Positions 37,460 through 47,369 of a stretch of DNA of 64,000 bases are shown here, in pieces. Location of the stretch: assembly GCF_011777495.1 (NCBI RefSeq), contig NZ_JAATJS010000007.1:62001-126000 (forward strand), in the 5' to 3' direction. The position numbers and the translations under genes are program-made. The stretch's first letter is position 1. Each line of letters starts with the position of its first letter. The DNA comes from Microvirga terricola. Its GTDB lineage: Bacteria > Pseudomonadota > Alphaproteobacteria > Rhizobiales > Beijerinckiaceae. The notes beneath the pieces were generated by a model, which was not told the origin of the DNA, did not search any database, and worked only from the letters and a program-made list of their open reading frames with translations.

Positions 37460-38827
37460 ATGCAAGACAAAATCCCCGCAGAGGTTATTCTCGACCCTGT
37501 CGTGAACGCCGCCGGCCTGGCGCACGAGCACGTCGCCGACATCGCCGAGGCGCTCAATGGAATGCCGACCGAGGCGGCGGCTGAAATCCTTCTCGGCTTG
37601 CCGACTGAACAGGCTATCGAAGTTCTCGACCAGCCGGATCTCGAATCTGCCGACGAGTTGATCGCCGCCCTGCCGGACGACCGCGCGACCGCGCTGCTCA
37701 TGGGCATGTCCGCCGACCGCGTGGCGGGTGTCTTCCGGCAGATGGAAGAGCCGCGCCGTTCTACGCTGCTCGAGCGCCTCGACCCTGAAACGAAGCAAGC
37801 CGTCAAACGCCTTCTGACCTATCCGCCTGGTACGGCCGGCAGCATCATGACGACGGAATTCGTCAGCGCGCCGAAGACATGGACGGTGGAGCAGACGTTG
37901 GATCATATCCGCCGCGTCGAGCGCACGCGCGAAACGGTCTATGCCATCTACATTCTCGATCCGCGCACCCAAAAGCTCGTTCAGACCGTGTCCCTGCGCC
38001 GCCTGATCGCGGGAGAGCCTCATGCGCCGGTGCTCTCCGTAGCGACGCCCCGGCGGCCCGTGACCGTTTCTCCCCTTGCCGATCAGGAAGATGTCGCGCG
38101 GCTCATCTCCAAATACGATCTGCTCGCCGTCCCGGTCGTCGAGCGCGGCCGCGTCATCGGCATCGTCACGGTGGATGACATCATCGACGCCATCGTCGAG
38201 GAAAGCACGGAGGACGTACAGAAATTCGGCGGCATGGAAGCGCTGACCGAGCCTTATATGCAAATCGGTTTCGTCGAGATGATCAGGAAACGTGCGGGCT
38301 GGCTCTGCGCGCTGTTTCTGAGTGAGATGCTCACGGCTAGCGCGATGCAGCATTTCGAGAGCGAACTGGAAAGAGCCATCGTTCTCACGTTGTTCATCCC
38401 GCTTATCATGAGCTCTGGCGGTAACTCGGGCTCGCAGGCCACGTCGCTCATCATCCGTGCGCTTGCCTTGCAGGAGGTACGGCTGCGGGAATGGTGGCGT
38501 GTTGTCCTTCGTGAACTGCCGACCGGCGTCACGCTTGGGGCCATCCTCGGCACCATTGGCGCGACGCGGATCGCTTTGTGGCAATGGTTCGGGTTCTATG
38601 ATTATGGCGAACACTGGATGCTCATTGCGCTCACGGTCGCGGCAACGCTCGTCGGCATCGTCACATTCGGGTCGCTCGCCGGCTCGATGCTTCCCTTTAT
38701 CCTTCAACGGATCGGTTATGACCCCGCCAGCGCATCGGCCCCGTTCGTCGCGACCTTGGTCGATGTCACAGGCTTGGTCATCTACTTCTCCGTCGCCCTC
38801 GCGATCCTGAGCGGAACTCTTCTCTAG
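37460..38827 (+). CDS. mgtE: Magnesium transporter MgtE
   Basis: A 455-residue magnesium channel. It has an N-terminal MgtE domain of helical repeats (about 1-125), two CBS domains (about 130-250), and five transmembrane helices. The family motif GGNSGSQATSLIIRALAL is present, and D435 in FVATLVDVTG is the pore aspartate that binds Mg2+. Length is typical. It lies downstream of the NRAMP-related gene on the same strand. Confidence 0.94.
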   Translation: MQDKIPAEVILDPVVNAAGLAHEHVADIAEALNGMPTEAAAEILLGLPTEQAIEVLDQPDLESADELIAALPDDRATALLMGMSADRVAGVFRQMEEPRRSTLLERLDPETKQAVKRLLTYPPGTAGSIMTTEFVSAPKTWTVEQTLDHIRRVERTRETVYAIYILDPRTQKLVQTVSLRRLIAGEPHAPVLSVATPRRPVTVSPLADQEDVARLISKYDLLAVPVVERGRVIGIVTVDDIIDAIVEESTEDVQKFGGMEALTEPYMQIGFVEMIRKRAGWLCALFLSEMLTASAMQHFESELERAIVLTLFIPLIMSSGGNSGSQATSLIIRALALQEVRLREWWRVVLRELPTGVTLGAILGTIGATRIALWQWFGFYDYGEHWMLIALTVAATLVGIVTFGSLAGSMLPFILQRIGYDPASASAPFVATLVDVTGLVIYFSVALAILSGTLL

Positions 38828-38846
38828 GTGCTCGCCGGAGAGAGCC

Positions 38847-39779
38847 TCAGCACTCTATCCCCGCGGCATCTATGCGGCTTGTCTCTGCCGCTTTCGCGAG
38901 AATCTCATCAACAAAAATCTCGATGAATGCCTCTGCCGTCCGCGACAGTGGCATGCCCGGCAACGTGATGAGTCCGTAATCGGAAGCGTGCGCCGGACGG
39001 AACGGCCGAAGGGCAATGGGGAGAGAACGAAAAAAGCTTGCGATCAAGCCCGGTACGATGGCGATGCCGAGGCCACTCGCCGCGCAAGCACAAGCCGCTT
39101 CGACCGAGTGGACCTCCACTCGGCAGCGATGCGGAACACGTGATGCACGCAATTCATCCTCAAGTTCGTTTCTCGCATTCCTCTGCCGCCCGAGAAGAAT
39201 GAGATCTGTGCTTGAGAGGTCCTTGAGTTCGATGACCTCTTTTTCCGCGAGCGGGTGATCCTTCGCCATCACGCAAGTCGTGCCGCCGCGAAGCAGCGGA
39301 TGAATGTCGAATCCCTGGTCCTCGGTCGGTAGGCGCACGAAGCCGAGATCCGCGCTGCGGGATTGCACCATCTGCTCGATGGCGCCGTAAGGCCCCGGCA
39401 GAACCTCCACGACCACGCGGGGGCGATCCTCGAAGAAGCGCGTGAGCACGCCGGGGAGCACCGTTGTCGTCATGCTATGAGGAAAGGCGACCCGTAACAA
39501 CGTGTCGCTGCCGGCTCCCGCCTTGAGATCGGCGGCCTTGCGCTTCACCCGCGCTAGAACCTCCGTCAGCTCCTCCACTTCGGGAACGAGAGCGCGGGCT
39601 TCGGGCCGAGGAATCAGGCGCCCCTTGTCTCGAATGAACAACTCGAAGCCGATATCGGCCTCCAGCGCCGTGAGGTGCCGGCTGATGGCCGATTGCGAGA
39701 TCTTCAGGATCGCAGACGCCCCGACGGTCGACCCGACCGCCATGACGGCCTTCAAGACTTCAAGTTGCTTCAGGTTCAT
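38847..39779 (-). CDS. LysR-type regulator
   Basis: A 310-residue LysR protein. The helix-turn-helix is in residues about 3-60 (TVGASAILKISQSAISRHLTALE) with a periplasmic-binding-like effector domain after it. It is divergent from the oligopeptide-type ABC operon, which it most likely controls. The ligand is unknown. Confidence 0.87.
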   Translation of the reverse strand: MNLKQLEVLKAVMAVGSTVGASAILKISQSAISRHLTALEADIGFELFIRDKGRLIPRPEARALVPEVEELTEVLARVKRKAADLKAGAGSDTLLRVAFPHSMTTTVLPGVLTRFFEDRPRVVVEVLPGPYGAIEQMVQSRSADLGFVRLPTEDQGFDIHPLLRGGTTCVMAKDHPLAEKEVIELKDLSSTDLILLGRQRNARNELEDELRASRVPHRCRVEVHSVEAACACAASGLGIAIVPGLIASFFRSLPIALRPFRPAHASDYGLITLPGMPLSRTAEAFIEIFVDEILAKAAETSRIDAAGIEC

Positions 39780-39938
39780 GCAGCGTTCCGTCCCCGTGAC
39801 CTCTCAGCCGGTTTCTAAAATGTCATCACCCTACCCGCTCTGATCATATTATTGCGCGAATTTCAAAGCGATGCGTAACCTGAGGCCAAAGAGGGGAGAA
39901 TTGCCGTCAATGATACGCCATGACCAGGGAGATGGCCT

Positions 39939-40913
39939 GTGACAGTCTTCGTCATCCGCCGTTTGTCCCAAAGCCTTTTGATCCTCTTCATCACCTCCAT
40001 CATCGTCTTTGCCGGCGTCTATGCCATCGGCAACCCCATCGACATTCTCATCGCCCCTGACGCCACACTGGCGGAGCGGGAGCAGGCCATTCGCTCCCTC
40101 GGCCTCGACCGCTCGCTTCTGGAACAATATAGCACCTTCCTCTGGAATGCCTTGCACGGCGATCTCGGCCGGTCCTTCGTGTTCAACCAGCCGTCCATCG
40201 ATCTCATCCTGAACCGGATGCCGGCGACGCTGGAGCTGGCCTTCGTCGCGCTCGCGCTCTCCCTCCTCATCGGCATTCCCCTTGGTCTCTGGGCGGGACT
40301 GCGGCCCAATTCCGCGCTCGACGAGACGGTCATGACCGGCTCGATCCTCGGCTTCAGTCTGCCAAACTTCTGGCAAGGCATGATGCTGATCATGATCTTC
40401 TCGGTCTGGCTTGGTTGGCTGCCCTCCACAGGCCGCGGCGAACTTGGCACGATTTTCGGCATCCGCACCAGTCTCGCCACCTGGTCCGGTCTGTCGCACT
40501 TGATCCTTCCGGCGATCAATCTTGCTCTTTTCAAGATCTCGCTCGTCATCCGCCTCACCCGCAGCGGCGTGCGCGAAACCATGCCGCTCGACTTCGTGAA
40601 ATTCGCGCGTGCCAAGGGCCTTTCCGAACGGCGCATCGTCTCGGTTCACGTGCTCAAGAACATCATGATTCCCATTGTCACTGTCGTCGGTGTGGAATTC
40701 GGTGGGCTCATCGCCTTCGCGGTGGTCACCGAGACGATTTTTGCATGGCCCGGCATGGGCAAGCTTTTGATCGACGCGATCATGCGGCTCGACCGCCCGG
40801 TCGTGGTTGCCTACCTCCTCGTCGTCGTGACCTTGTTCATCGTGATCAATTTCATCGTCGACATTCTCTATTCCCTCCTCGATCCCCGCATTCGCATCGG
40901 GAGCGCCTCATGA
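39939..40913 (+). CDS. Peptide-type ABC transporter permease (DppB-like)
   Basis: A 324-residue permease with about six transmembrane helices, the DppB/OppB N-terminal domain and the EAA loop (DFVKFARAKGLSERRI). The start is a GTG preceded by AGGGAGATG. Its stop overlaps the next permease by four bases. It is the first gene of a five-gene transporter set. Confidence 0.88.
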   Translation: MTVFVIRRLSQSLLILFITSIIVFAGVYAIGNPIDILIAPDATLAEREQAIRSLGLDRSLLEQYSTFLWNALHGDLGRSFVFNQPSIDLILNRMPATLELAFVALALSLLIGIPLGLWAGLRPNSALDETVMTGSILGFSLPNFWQGMMLIMIFSVWLGWLPSTGRGELGTIFGIRTSLATWSGLSHLILPAINLALFKISLVIRLTRSGVRETMPLDFVKFARAKGLSERRIVSVHVLKNIMIPIVTVVGVEFGGLIAFAVVTETIFAWPGMGKLLIDAIMRLDRPVVVAYLLVVVTLFIVINFIVDILYSLLDPRIRIGSAS

Positions 40914-41812
40914 TCGCCCTGACGCTTCGCTCGCTCGGAGAGGACAGCCTCGTCGTCCGCGCCCTCAACGGCATTCTGAAAAGCCCGAAGGCGACGATTG
41001 CCGGCATCGTCTGCATTCTCCTCCTCATTCTTGCCGCCATCGGCCCGTGGCTTGCGCCGCAGAACCCTTACGACTTGATGCAGATCAGCATCATGGACGC
41101 CAAGCTGCCGCCCGGCTCCGAGAGCATGACCGGCAGCATCTACTGGCTCGGCACCGACGGACAGGGTCGTGACATGCTCTCGGCCATGCTCTACGGGCTT
41201 CGTACGAGCCTTGCAGTGGGCCTCGTCAGCGGTGTCGTCGCGCTCGGCATCGGGACGTCGCTTGGCCTCATTGCCGCCTATTTCGGCGGACGCGTCGACA
41301 CGCTCATCATGCGCCTCGTTGACCTGATGCTCGGCTTTCCGACTATTCTCGTTGCGTTGATGCTGCTCGCGCTCATCGGGCAAGGCGTCGGCAAGGTGAT
41401 GGTGGCGCTCGTTCTCGTGCAATGGGCGCTCTTCGCCCGCGCCGTGCGCGGCGCGGCGCTGGTCGAAAAGAGCAAGGAATATGTCGAGGCCGCGACCTGC
41501 CTTGACCTGAGCAAGGCGCGCATCCTCTTCGGCCATCTTCTGCCCAATTGTCTGCCGCCTCTCATCGTCATCGCAACACTGCAGGTGGCGAATGCCATCT
41601 CGGCAGAAGCGACTTTGAGCTTCCTCGGCATCGGACTGCCGATCACCGAGCCTTCGCTCGGGCTTCTCATCTCCAACGGCTACAGCGTGCTGATGTCCGG
41701 GCAGTATTGGATCAGCGTCTATCCCGGCCTGCTTCTGGTCGCCGTCGTGTTCAGCATCAACATCGTGGGCGATCGCCTGCGCGAAGTGCTGAACCCCAGG
41801 CTCCAGCATTGA
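40910..41812 (+). CDS. Peptide-type ABC transporter permease (DppC-like)
   Basis: A 300-residue second permease with an N-terminal cytoplasmic segment, about six helices, and the DppC loop (EYVEAATCLDLSKARILF). The open frame starts far upstream, but the ATG overlapping the dppB-like stop (ATGA) is the natural start. It pairs with the preceding permease. Confidence 0.88.
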   Translation: MIALTLRSLGEDSLVVRALNGILKSPKATIAGIVCILLLILAAIGPWLAPQNPYDLMQISIMDAKLPPGSESMTGSIYWLGTDGQGRDMLSAMLYGLRTSLAVGLVSGVVALGIGTSLGLIAAYFGGRVDTLIMRLVDLMLGFPTILVALMLLALIGQGVGKVMVALVLVQWALFARAVRGAALVEKSKEYVEAATCLDLSKARILFGHLLPNCLPPLIVIATLQVANAISAEATLSFLGIGLPITEPSLGLLISNGYSVLMSGQYWISVYPGLLLVAVVFSINIVGDRLREVLNPRLQH

Positions 41813-41822
41813 GGGACGGCAC

Positions 41823-42797
41823 ATGACTCAACCGACCCTCAAGATCGAGAAACTCCAAACCCATTTCTTCACCGAGAAAGGCATCATCAAAGCCGTCGAT
41901 GGCGTCAGTTTCGAAGTCAAACGCGGTGAGGTGTTGGGCCTCGTCGGCGAGTCCGGCTCAGGAAAATCCATCACCGGTTTCTCGATCCTCGGCCTCGTCG
42001 ATCCGCCAGGGCGGGTTTCTGGTGGGCGCATCCTGTTCCAGGGACAAGACATCGTGGGGCTTCCCGCGCACGACATGCGCTCCTTGCGCGGGCGGAAGAT
42101 CGCCATGATTTTCCAAGACCCGATGATGACCCTAAACCCGGTTCTCAGCATCGAAACCCAGATGATCGAGACCGTGCAGGCTCATGAAAAGGTGAGCCGG
42201 AAAGAAGCGCGCGAACGGGCGCGGGACACCCTCGGCATGGTCGGCATCCCCTCGCCCGATGAACGCCTTGCATCCTATCCGCATCAATTCTCGGGCGGCA
42301 TGCGCCAGCGCGTAGCCATCGCCATTGCGCTGCTGCACCGCCCCGATCTCATCATCGCGGACGAGCCGACGACCGCGCTCGACGTGACGATCCAATCGCA
42401 GATCTTGGCGCAGATCCAAACGCTCACGAAGCAGTTCGGTATGGCGCTGGTGTGGATCAGCCATGATCTCGGCGTGGTCGCCGGGTTGGCCCATCGCATC
42501 GCCGTGATGTACGCGGGCCGCATCGTCGAAATCGGCCCCACCGACGACATTCTCGACCATCCGCGGCATCCCTACACCATCGGGCTCATGCAATCGGTCC
42601 CGGCGAACATGCCGCGCGGTGCGAAACTGAAAGCAATTCCCGGCATGGCGCCCTCGCCCCTGCACCGCCCGAGCGGCTGCGCCTTCCGCCACCGCTGCGC
42701 CTTCGCGACGGATGTCTGCCAGGCCGAACCGCCGCTCGATGAGGCCGGGGCCGTCGCCTGGCGCTGTTTCCATCCCCAAGCGCGGAGGGCCGCATGA
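41823..42797 (+). CDS. Peptide-type ABC transporter ATPase (DppD-like)
   Basis: A 324-residue ATPase with Walker A GESGSGKS, signature SGGMRQR, Walker B LIIADEPTTALD, and the C-terminal oligopeptide/dipeptide domain with the Cys-rich PSGCAFRHRCAFATDVC motif that carries a Fe-S cluster in some relatives. Its stop overlaps the next ATPase. Confidence 0.9.
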   Translation: MTQPTLKIEKLQTHFFTEKGIIKAVDGVSFEVKRGEVLGLVGESGSGKSITGFSILGLVDPPGRVSGGRILFQGQDIVGLPAHDMRSLRGRKIAMIFQDPMMTLNPVLSIETQMIETVQAHEKVSRKEARERARDTLGMVGIPSPDERLASYPHQFSGGMRQRVAIAIALLHRPDLIIADEPTTALDVTIQSQILAQIQTLTKQFGMALVWISHDLGVVAGLAHRIAVMYAGRIVEIGPTDDILDHPRHPYTIGLMQSVPANMPRGAKLKAIPGMAPSPLHRPSGCAFRHRCAFATDVCQAEPPLDEAGAVAWRCFHPQARRAA

Positions 42798-43822
42798 CCC
42801 CGCTCGTCGAAGCCGTTCAGGTTTCAAAGAAGTTCGTGCGCGAGCTTGACTATGCCGAGCGCCTCGCGCGCCTCCTCGGCGTGAAGCTCGAAGCGCAGAC
42901 CGTTCATGCGGTCGATCATGTGGATCTCAAGATCATGCCGGGCGAGGTCGTCGGCCTCGTCGGTGAATCCGGCTGCGGCAAGTCGACCCTTGGGCGCGTT
43001 CTCGCCGGCATCAATCCGCAGAGCGGTGGCGAGGTTTTGTGGCAAGGTCAGGACCGGCGAAAGCTTGATCCTGCGGCGGCTCACAAGGCACGGCTTTCGG
43101 CCCAGATGATCTTTCAGGACCCGATGTCGTCGCTCAACCCCCGCAAGCGCATCATCGAAATTATCGGTGAAGCCCCGGTCGCGCACGGTCTTGTGCCACG
43201 CTCAGGCAAGGATGCGTATGTCGCCGCCCTGATGGAGCGCGTCGGTCTCGATCCTTCCTATCGCAACCGCTATCCGCACCAGTTCTCCGGCGGCCAGCGT
43301 CAGCGCATCGGCATCGCTCGAGCGCTGGCGGTGAAGCCGCAATTCATCGTCTGCGACGAATCCGTCGCTGCGCTCGATGTTTCGATCCAGGCGCAGATCA
43401 TCAATCTGTTCATGGAACTGAAGCGCGAACTTGGTCTGACCTATCTCTTCATCAGCCACGATCTCGGCGTGGTGAAGCACATCAGCGACCGCGTCGCCAT
43501 CATGTATCTCGGCCGCATCGTCGAGAGCGCGCCGGCGGAGACGTTCTTCGAGAAGCCGAACCACCCTTACACGATTGCGCTCCTAGAAGAGGTGCCCACC
43601 ATCGCCCATCGGCGACGCAACTTCTCGCCGATCAAGGGCGAGATTCCCTCGCCTCTTCATCCGCCGACCGGCTGCCATTTCCATCCCCGCTGCCCGCACG
43701 CTTTCGACCGCTGCCGGCAGCAGGCTCCGAAACTCCGCGAAATCGCGCCGGGCCACATCAGCGCCTGCCACCTCAACGAAGCCCAAACGGCCGCACCGCG
43801 AGAAAAAAGCGCCGCACTCTGA
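42794..43822 (+). CDS. Peptide-type ABC transporter ATPase (DppF-like)
   Basis: A 342-residue ATPase with Walker A GESGCGKST, signature SGGQRQR, a Walker B ending in CDESVAALD (Ser where Pro is usual), and the Cys-containing C-terminal oligopeptide domain. It works as heterodimer with the preceding ATPase. Confidence 0.9.
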   Translation: MTPLVEAVQVSKKFVRELDYAERLARLLGVKLEAQTVHAVDHVDLKIMPGEVVGLVGESGCGKSTLGRVLAGINPQSGGEVLWQGQDRRKLDPAAAHKARLSAQMIFQDPMSSLNPRKRIIEIIGEAPVAHGLVPRSGKDAYVAALMERVGLDPSYRNRYPHQFSGGQRQRIGIARALAVKPQFIVCDESVAALDVSIQAQIINLFMELKRELGLTYLFISHDLGVVKHISDRVAIMYLGRIVESAPAETFFEKPNHPYTIALLEEVPTIAHRRRNFSPIKGEIPSPLHPPTGCHFHPRCPHAFDRCRQQAPKLREIAPGHISACHLNEAQTAAPREKSAAL

Positions 43823-43839
43823 TCCAGAAGGAGAATGCC

Positions 43840-45426
43840 ATGACATCAACCGCCACTCTCAAGGGGCTCGCCCTCACCGTCTCCATCGCAGCTCTTTTGG
43901 GCCTCGCGCCCGCGCAGGCCGCCGATCTCATCGTCGGCAGCTCGACGGAGCCCTCCGCGCTCGATCCACATTTCTCGCGCACCGGAAACAATCAGAATAT
44001 CGCAGCGCAGATTTTCGACCGCTTCGTCGAGCCCGATCCCAATCTGCAGATTCGCCCCGCGCTCGCTGAATCGTGGACGAATGTCGATCCCACCACTTGG
44101 CGCATCAAGCTACGCGCAGGCGTGACCTTTCAGGACGGCAGCCCACTGACGCCGGAGGACGTGATCTTTTCGCTCACCCGCGCGAAAGACATTCCCAACA
44201 GCCCCGCCCCCTTTACCGGCAATGTCGGCGCCATTGCCAGCATGAGCGCGGTCGATCCGCAGACCATCGAATTCAAGACCAAGGGTCCGGCGCCGGACTT
44301 CATCGAACAGGTCGGTCTCGTCTACATCGTCCAGAAGAAGCTCGCCGAGGGCAAGACCATCGAGGCGTTCAACAACGGTTCCGCCGCAGTGGGAACCGGC
44401 GCTTACAAGATCAAGGAATGGGTGCCGGGCGATCACATCACACTCGTGCGAAACGACAAATTCTGGGGCAAGAAGCCGGCGTTTGAAAACGTCACGATCA
44501 AGTTCATCGCGAATGACGCCGCCCGCGTGGCGGCCCTGCGCTCCGGCTCCGTCGATCTCATCGACGCGGTGCCGCCGAATGATGTCGGAACTCTCGGAAA
44601 GACCAAGGGTATTCGCCTGACCTCCACCGCGTCCGCCCGCGTCGTCTATCTCGCGCTCGACGGCAGCCGCGACGAATCTCCGTTCATCGTCGGGCCGGAT
44701 GGAAAGACTCTCAATCCCAATCCGTTGAAGGACCAGCGCGTCCGCCTCGCTCTCTCCAAGCTCATCAACCGCCGACTGATCGTCGAGCGGCTTCTCGATG
44801 GCGCGGGCGATGCGGCGGGCCAGCTCGTTCCCGTGGGTGTCGGCGGCTCAGATCCCGATCTGCCGCCTCTGGCGCAGGACGTCGCAGGCGCCAAAAAGCT
44901 TTTGGCCGATGCCGGATATCCGAACGGATTCGGCATCACCATCCACACGTCCAACGACCGCTTCGCGGGTGATGCCGCAAGCGCCCAAGCCATCGGCCAG
45001 ATGTTTGCCCAAGGCGGCCTGAAGGTGAACGGTGTCGTGGCGCAGCCCTACAATGTCTATGCTTCCGCGGCAGGCAAGCAGTCGTTCAGCGCGTTCATCT
45101 TCTCGCTCGGTAACACAACGCCGACTTCGGCGACGGGCCTGCGGAATCTCCTGATGACGCCGGACAAGGATGCGGGCACGGGCTCCTTCAACCGCACGCG
45201 CTATTCGAACCCCGCCTTCGACGCCAAGATGAAGGAAGCCTTGTCGGAGTTCGATCTCGACAAGCGCATCGCGCTCCTCAAGCAGGCCACCAAGATCGGC
45301 GTCGAAGATGTCGGCTTCGTCCCGCTCTTCTGGCCGAAGGTTTACTGGGCCTCGAAGGAGAACATCACCTACACCGCCAATCGTGGCGAAGATCTGATGG
45401 CGACGCTCGCAGGAATTGCGCAATGA
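43840..45426 (+). CDS. Periplasmic peptide-type solute-binding protein (family 5)
   Basis: A 528-residue SBP_bac_5 protein with a signal peptide (cleavage at ...APAQA-ADLI). Family motifs LDPHFSRTGNNQNIAAQIFDR and AESWTNVDPTTWRIKLR, and the PLFWPKVYWA end are clear. It determines the substrate of the ABC system. The binding pocket cannot be read from sequence. Its stop overlaps the hydrolase start by four bases, so uptake and hydrolysis are likely coupled. Confidence 0.88.
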   Translation: MTSTATLKGLALTVSIAALLGLAPAQAADLIVGSSTEPSALDPHFSRTGNNQNIAAQIFDRFVEPDPNLQIRPALAESWTNVDPTTWRIKLRAGVTFQDGSPLTPEDVIFSLTRAKDIPNSPAPFTGNVGAIASMSAVDPQTIEFKTKGPAPDFIEQVGLVYIVQKKLAEGKTIEAFNNGSAAVGTGAYKIKEWVPGDHITLVRNDKFWGKKPAFENVTIKFIANDAARVAALRSGSVDLIDAVPPNDVGTLGKTKGIRLTSTASARVVYLALDGSRDESPFIVGPDGKTLNPNPLKDQRVRLALSKLINRRLIVERLLDGAGDAAGQLVPVGVGGSDPDLPPLAQDVAGAKKLLADAGYPNGFGITIHTSNDRFAGDAASAQAIGQMFAQGGLKVNGVVAQPYNVYASAAGKQSFSAFIFSLGNTTPTSATGLRNLLMTPDKDAGTGSFNRTRYSNPAFDAKMKEALSEFDLDKRIALLKQATKIGVEDVGFVPLFWPKVYWASKENITYTANRGEDLMATLAGIAQ

Positions 45427-47369
45427 CTTCTGCGGCGCTTCGTTCCATGAATCGTTCCATCTCTCCCGAGATCGAAATCCTCGCTGACGACATCGTCGTT
45501 CATCGCAACGTGATGGTTCGGATGCGCGACGGCATCTCGCTCGCGACAGACGTCTACCGACCCGCAGTTGGTGGGCAGCCCGTCGACGAGAGGCTGCCGG
45601 TAATCATGGAACGGACGCCCTACGGCAAGACGCAACGCTCACGCTCGGAAATCGAACCGGGCATGAGCCAGCCCATGACGCGCGCGGAAGTCGCCTCGTA
45701 TTTCGTGCGCGCCGGCTACGTGGTGATCTATCAGGATTGCCGGGGCCGCTACAATTCGGAGGGAGAATTCACGAAATACCTCTCCGAAGGCCCCGACGGC
45801 TACGACACCTGCGCCTGGATCGTGGAGCAGCCCTGGTGCGATGGTCGCATCGGAACGATGGGGCTTTCTTACGCGGCGCATACGCAAGCCGCGCTCGCCT
45901 GCCTCAATCCGCCCGGCCTTGCCTGCATGGTGATGGACTCAGGCGGCTTCTCCAGCGCGTATCGTACCGGCATTCGCCAGGGTGGCGCTTTCGAGCTGAA
46001 GCAGCTCACCTGGGCTTACAACAATGCAAAGGAAAGCCCCGAGGCGATGGCGGACCCGCTTGTCCGCAATGCGCTCGATGGCGAAGATATCACGGCATGG
46101 TTCTCGGTTCTGCCGTGGTCGGAAGGGCGCTCGCCGGTCCGTTGGGTGCCGGATTATGAGAACTATGTGCTCGAACAATGGCGCCAAGGCACCTTCGGCG
46201 AATTCTGGAAGAAGGTCGGCATTTACGCAGAGGGCTCTTACGACACCTTCCCGGAGGTTCCGATTGCGCTCCTGTCGAGCTGGTATGACGCCTATGTGCG
46301 CACCACCTTCGACAATTACGAAGGATTTTCGCGTGGCGGCAAGCGCCCGCTCTCCCTCATCATGGGGCCGTGGCTGCACGGCAACCGCAACTCCACGCGT
46401 TCCGGCGATGCGGAATTCGGCCCTCAAGCCACTATCGCAGACAACGTCACGCCAACATGGCTTGAATTCCGTCGTCGTTGGTTCGATCACTGGCTGAAAG
46501 GCGTCAACAACAAGGTCGAGGAGGAGCCGCGCGTGCGCCTGTTCCTCATGGGCGGCGGCACGGGCCGCAAGACGGACACCGGCCATCTCAATCACGGCGG
46601 CCGCTGGATCGAGACGACACAGTGGCCGCTTCCCGAGGCGACAGCTCAATCCTTCTATCTCAATCGCGGCGGGCGCTTGTCCGAGGAACTGCCTACAGCG
46701 GATGCCTTGCCGCTGAGTTACGATTTCGACCCATCCGATCCCGTGCCGACCATCGGCGGCGCGCTGACGAGCGGTCAACCGGTCTTTGAAGGCGGCGCCT
46801 TTGACCAGCGCGAGGCGGCGCAGTTCTATGGCTGCCACCAACCTGGCCTGCCTCTTTCTGCGCGACGCGACGTATTGTCTTTCGAGACCGCGCCGCTTGA
46901 GGGCGACCTCGCGGTGATCGGACCGATCACCGCGGAGCTCTGGGTGTCGTCAGACGCACTCGATACGGATTTCACGGCGAAGCTGATCGACGTCTATCCG
47001 CCATCGGAAGACTATCCGACCGGTTATGCGATGATCCTCACCGACGGCATTTTCCGCTGCCGCTATCGCAAGTCCTGGGAGAAGCCTGAGCCGCTGGTGC
47101 CGGGCGAGATCTTCAAGATCACCATCGAGCCCTTCGCAACCGCGAACCTATTTGCCAAAGGGCATCGCATCCGGGTGGACATCTCCTCATCGAACTTCCC
47201 GAAATTCGATGTGAACTCGAATACCGGTGATCCCGAAGGCATGGGACGGACGCAGAAGATCGCGCGCAACAGCGTGTTCGTCGATGCGGCTCACCCGTCC
47301 CGCATCATCCTGCCGACGGCAGAACCTTCGCTCATCAAGTCGCTTCGGCCTCTGGCTAAAAGCGCTTAA
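45423..47369 (+). CDS. CocE/NonD-type alpha/beta hydrolase (X-Pro peptidase family S15)
   Basis: A 648-residue hydrolase. The nucleophile is S149 in GLSYAAH (GxSY as in S15/CocE enzymes), the His lies in PWLHGNRNS, and a jelly-roll C-terminal domain is indicated by the region about 440-630. No signal peptide is present, so it acts in the cytoplasm, presumably on the compound imported by the ABC system. Family members cleave esters, amides or acyl-Pro peptides; the substrate is unknown. Confidence 0.85.
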   Translation: MTSAALRSMNRSISPEIEILADDIVVHRNVMVRMRDGISLATDVYRPAVGGQPVDERLPVIMERTPYGKTQRSRSEIEPGMSQPMTRAEVASYFVRAGYVVIYQDCRGRYNSEGEFTKYLSEGPDGYDTCAWIVEQPWCDGRIGTMGLSYAAHTQAALACLNPPGLACMVMDSGGFSSAYRTGIRQGGAFELKQLTWAYNNAKESPEAMADPLVRNALDGEDITAWFSVLPWSEGRSPVRWVPDYENYVLEQWRQGTFGEFWKKVGIYAEGSYDTFPEVPIALLSSWYDAYVRTTFDNYEGFSRGGKRPLSLIMGPWLHGNRNSTRSGDAEFGPQATIADNVTPTWLEFRRRWFDHWLKGVNNKVEEEPRVRLFLMGGGTGRKTDTGHLNHGGRWIETTQWPLPEATAQSFYLNRGGRLSEELPTADALPLSYDFDPSDPVPTIGGALTSGQPVFEGGAFDQREAAQFYGCHQPGLPLSARRDVLSFETAPLEGDLAVIGPITAELWVSSDALDTDFTAKLIDVYPPSEDYPTGYAMILTDGIFRCRYRKSWEKPEPLVPGEIFKITIEPFATANLFAKGHRIRVDISSSNFPKFDVNSNTGDPEGMGRTQKIARNSVFVDAAHPSRIILPTAEPSLIKSLRPLAKSA

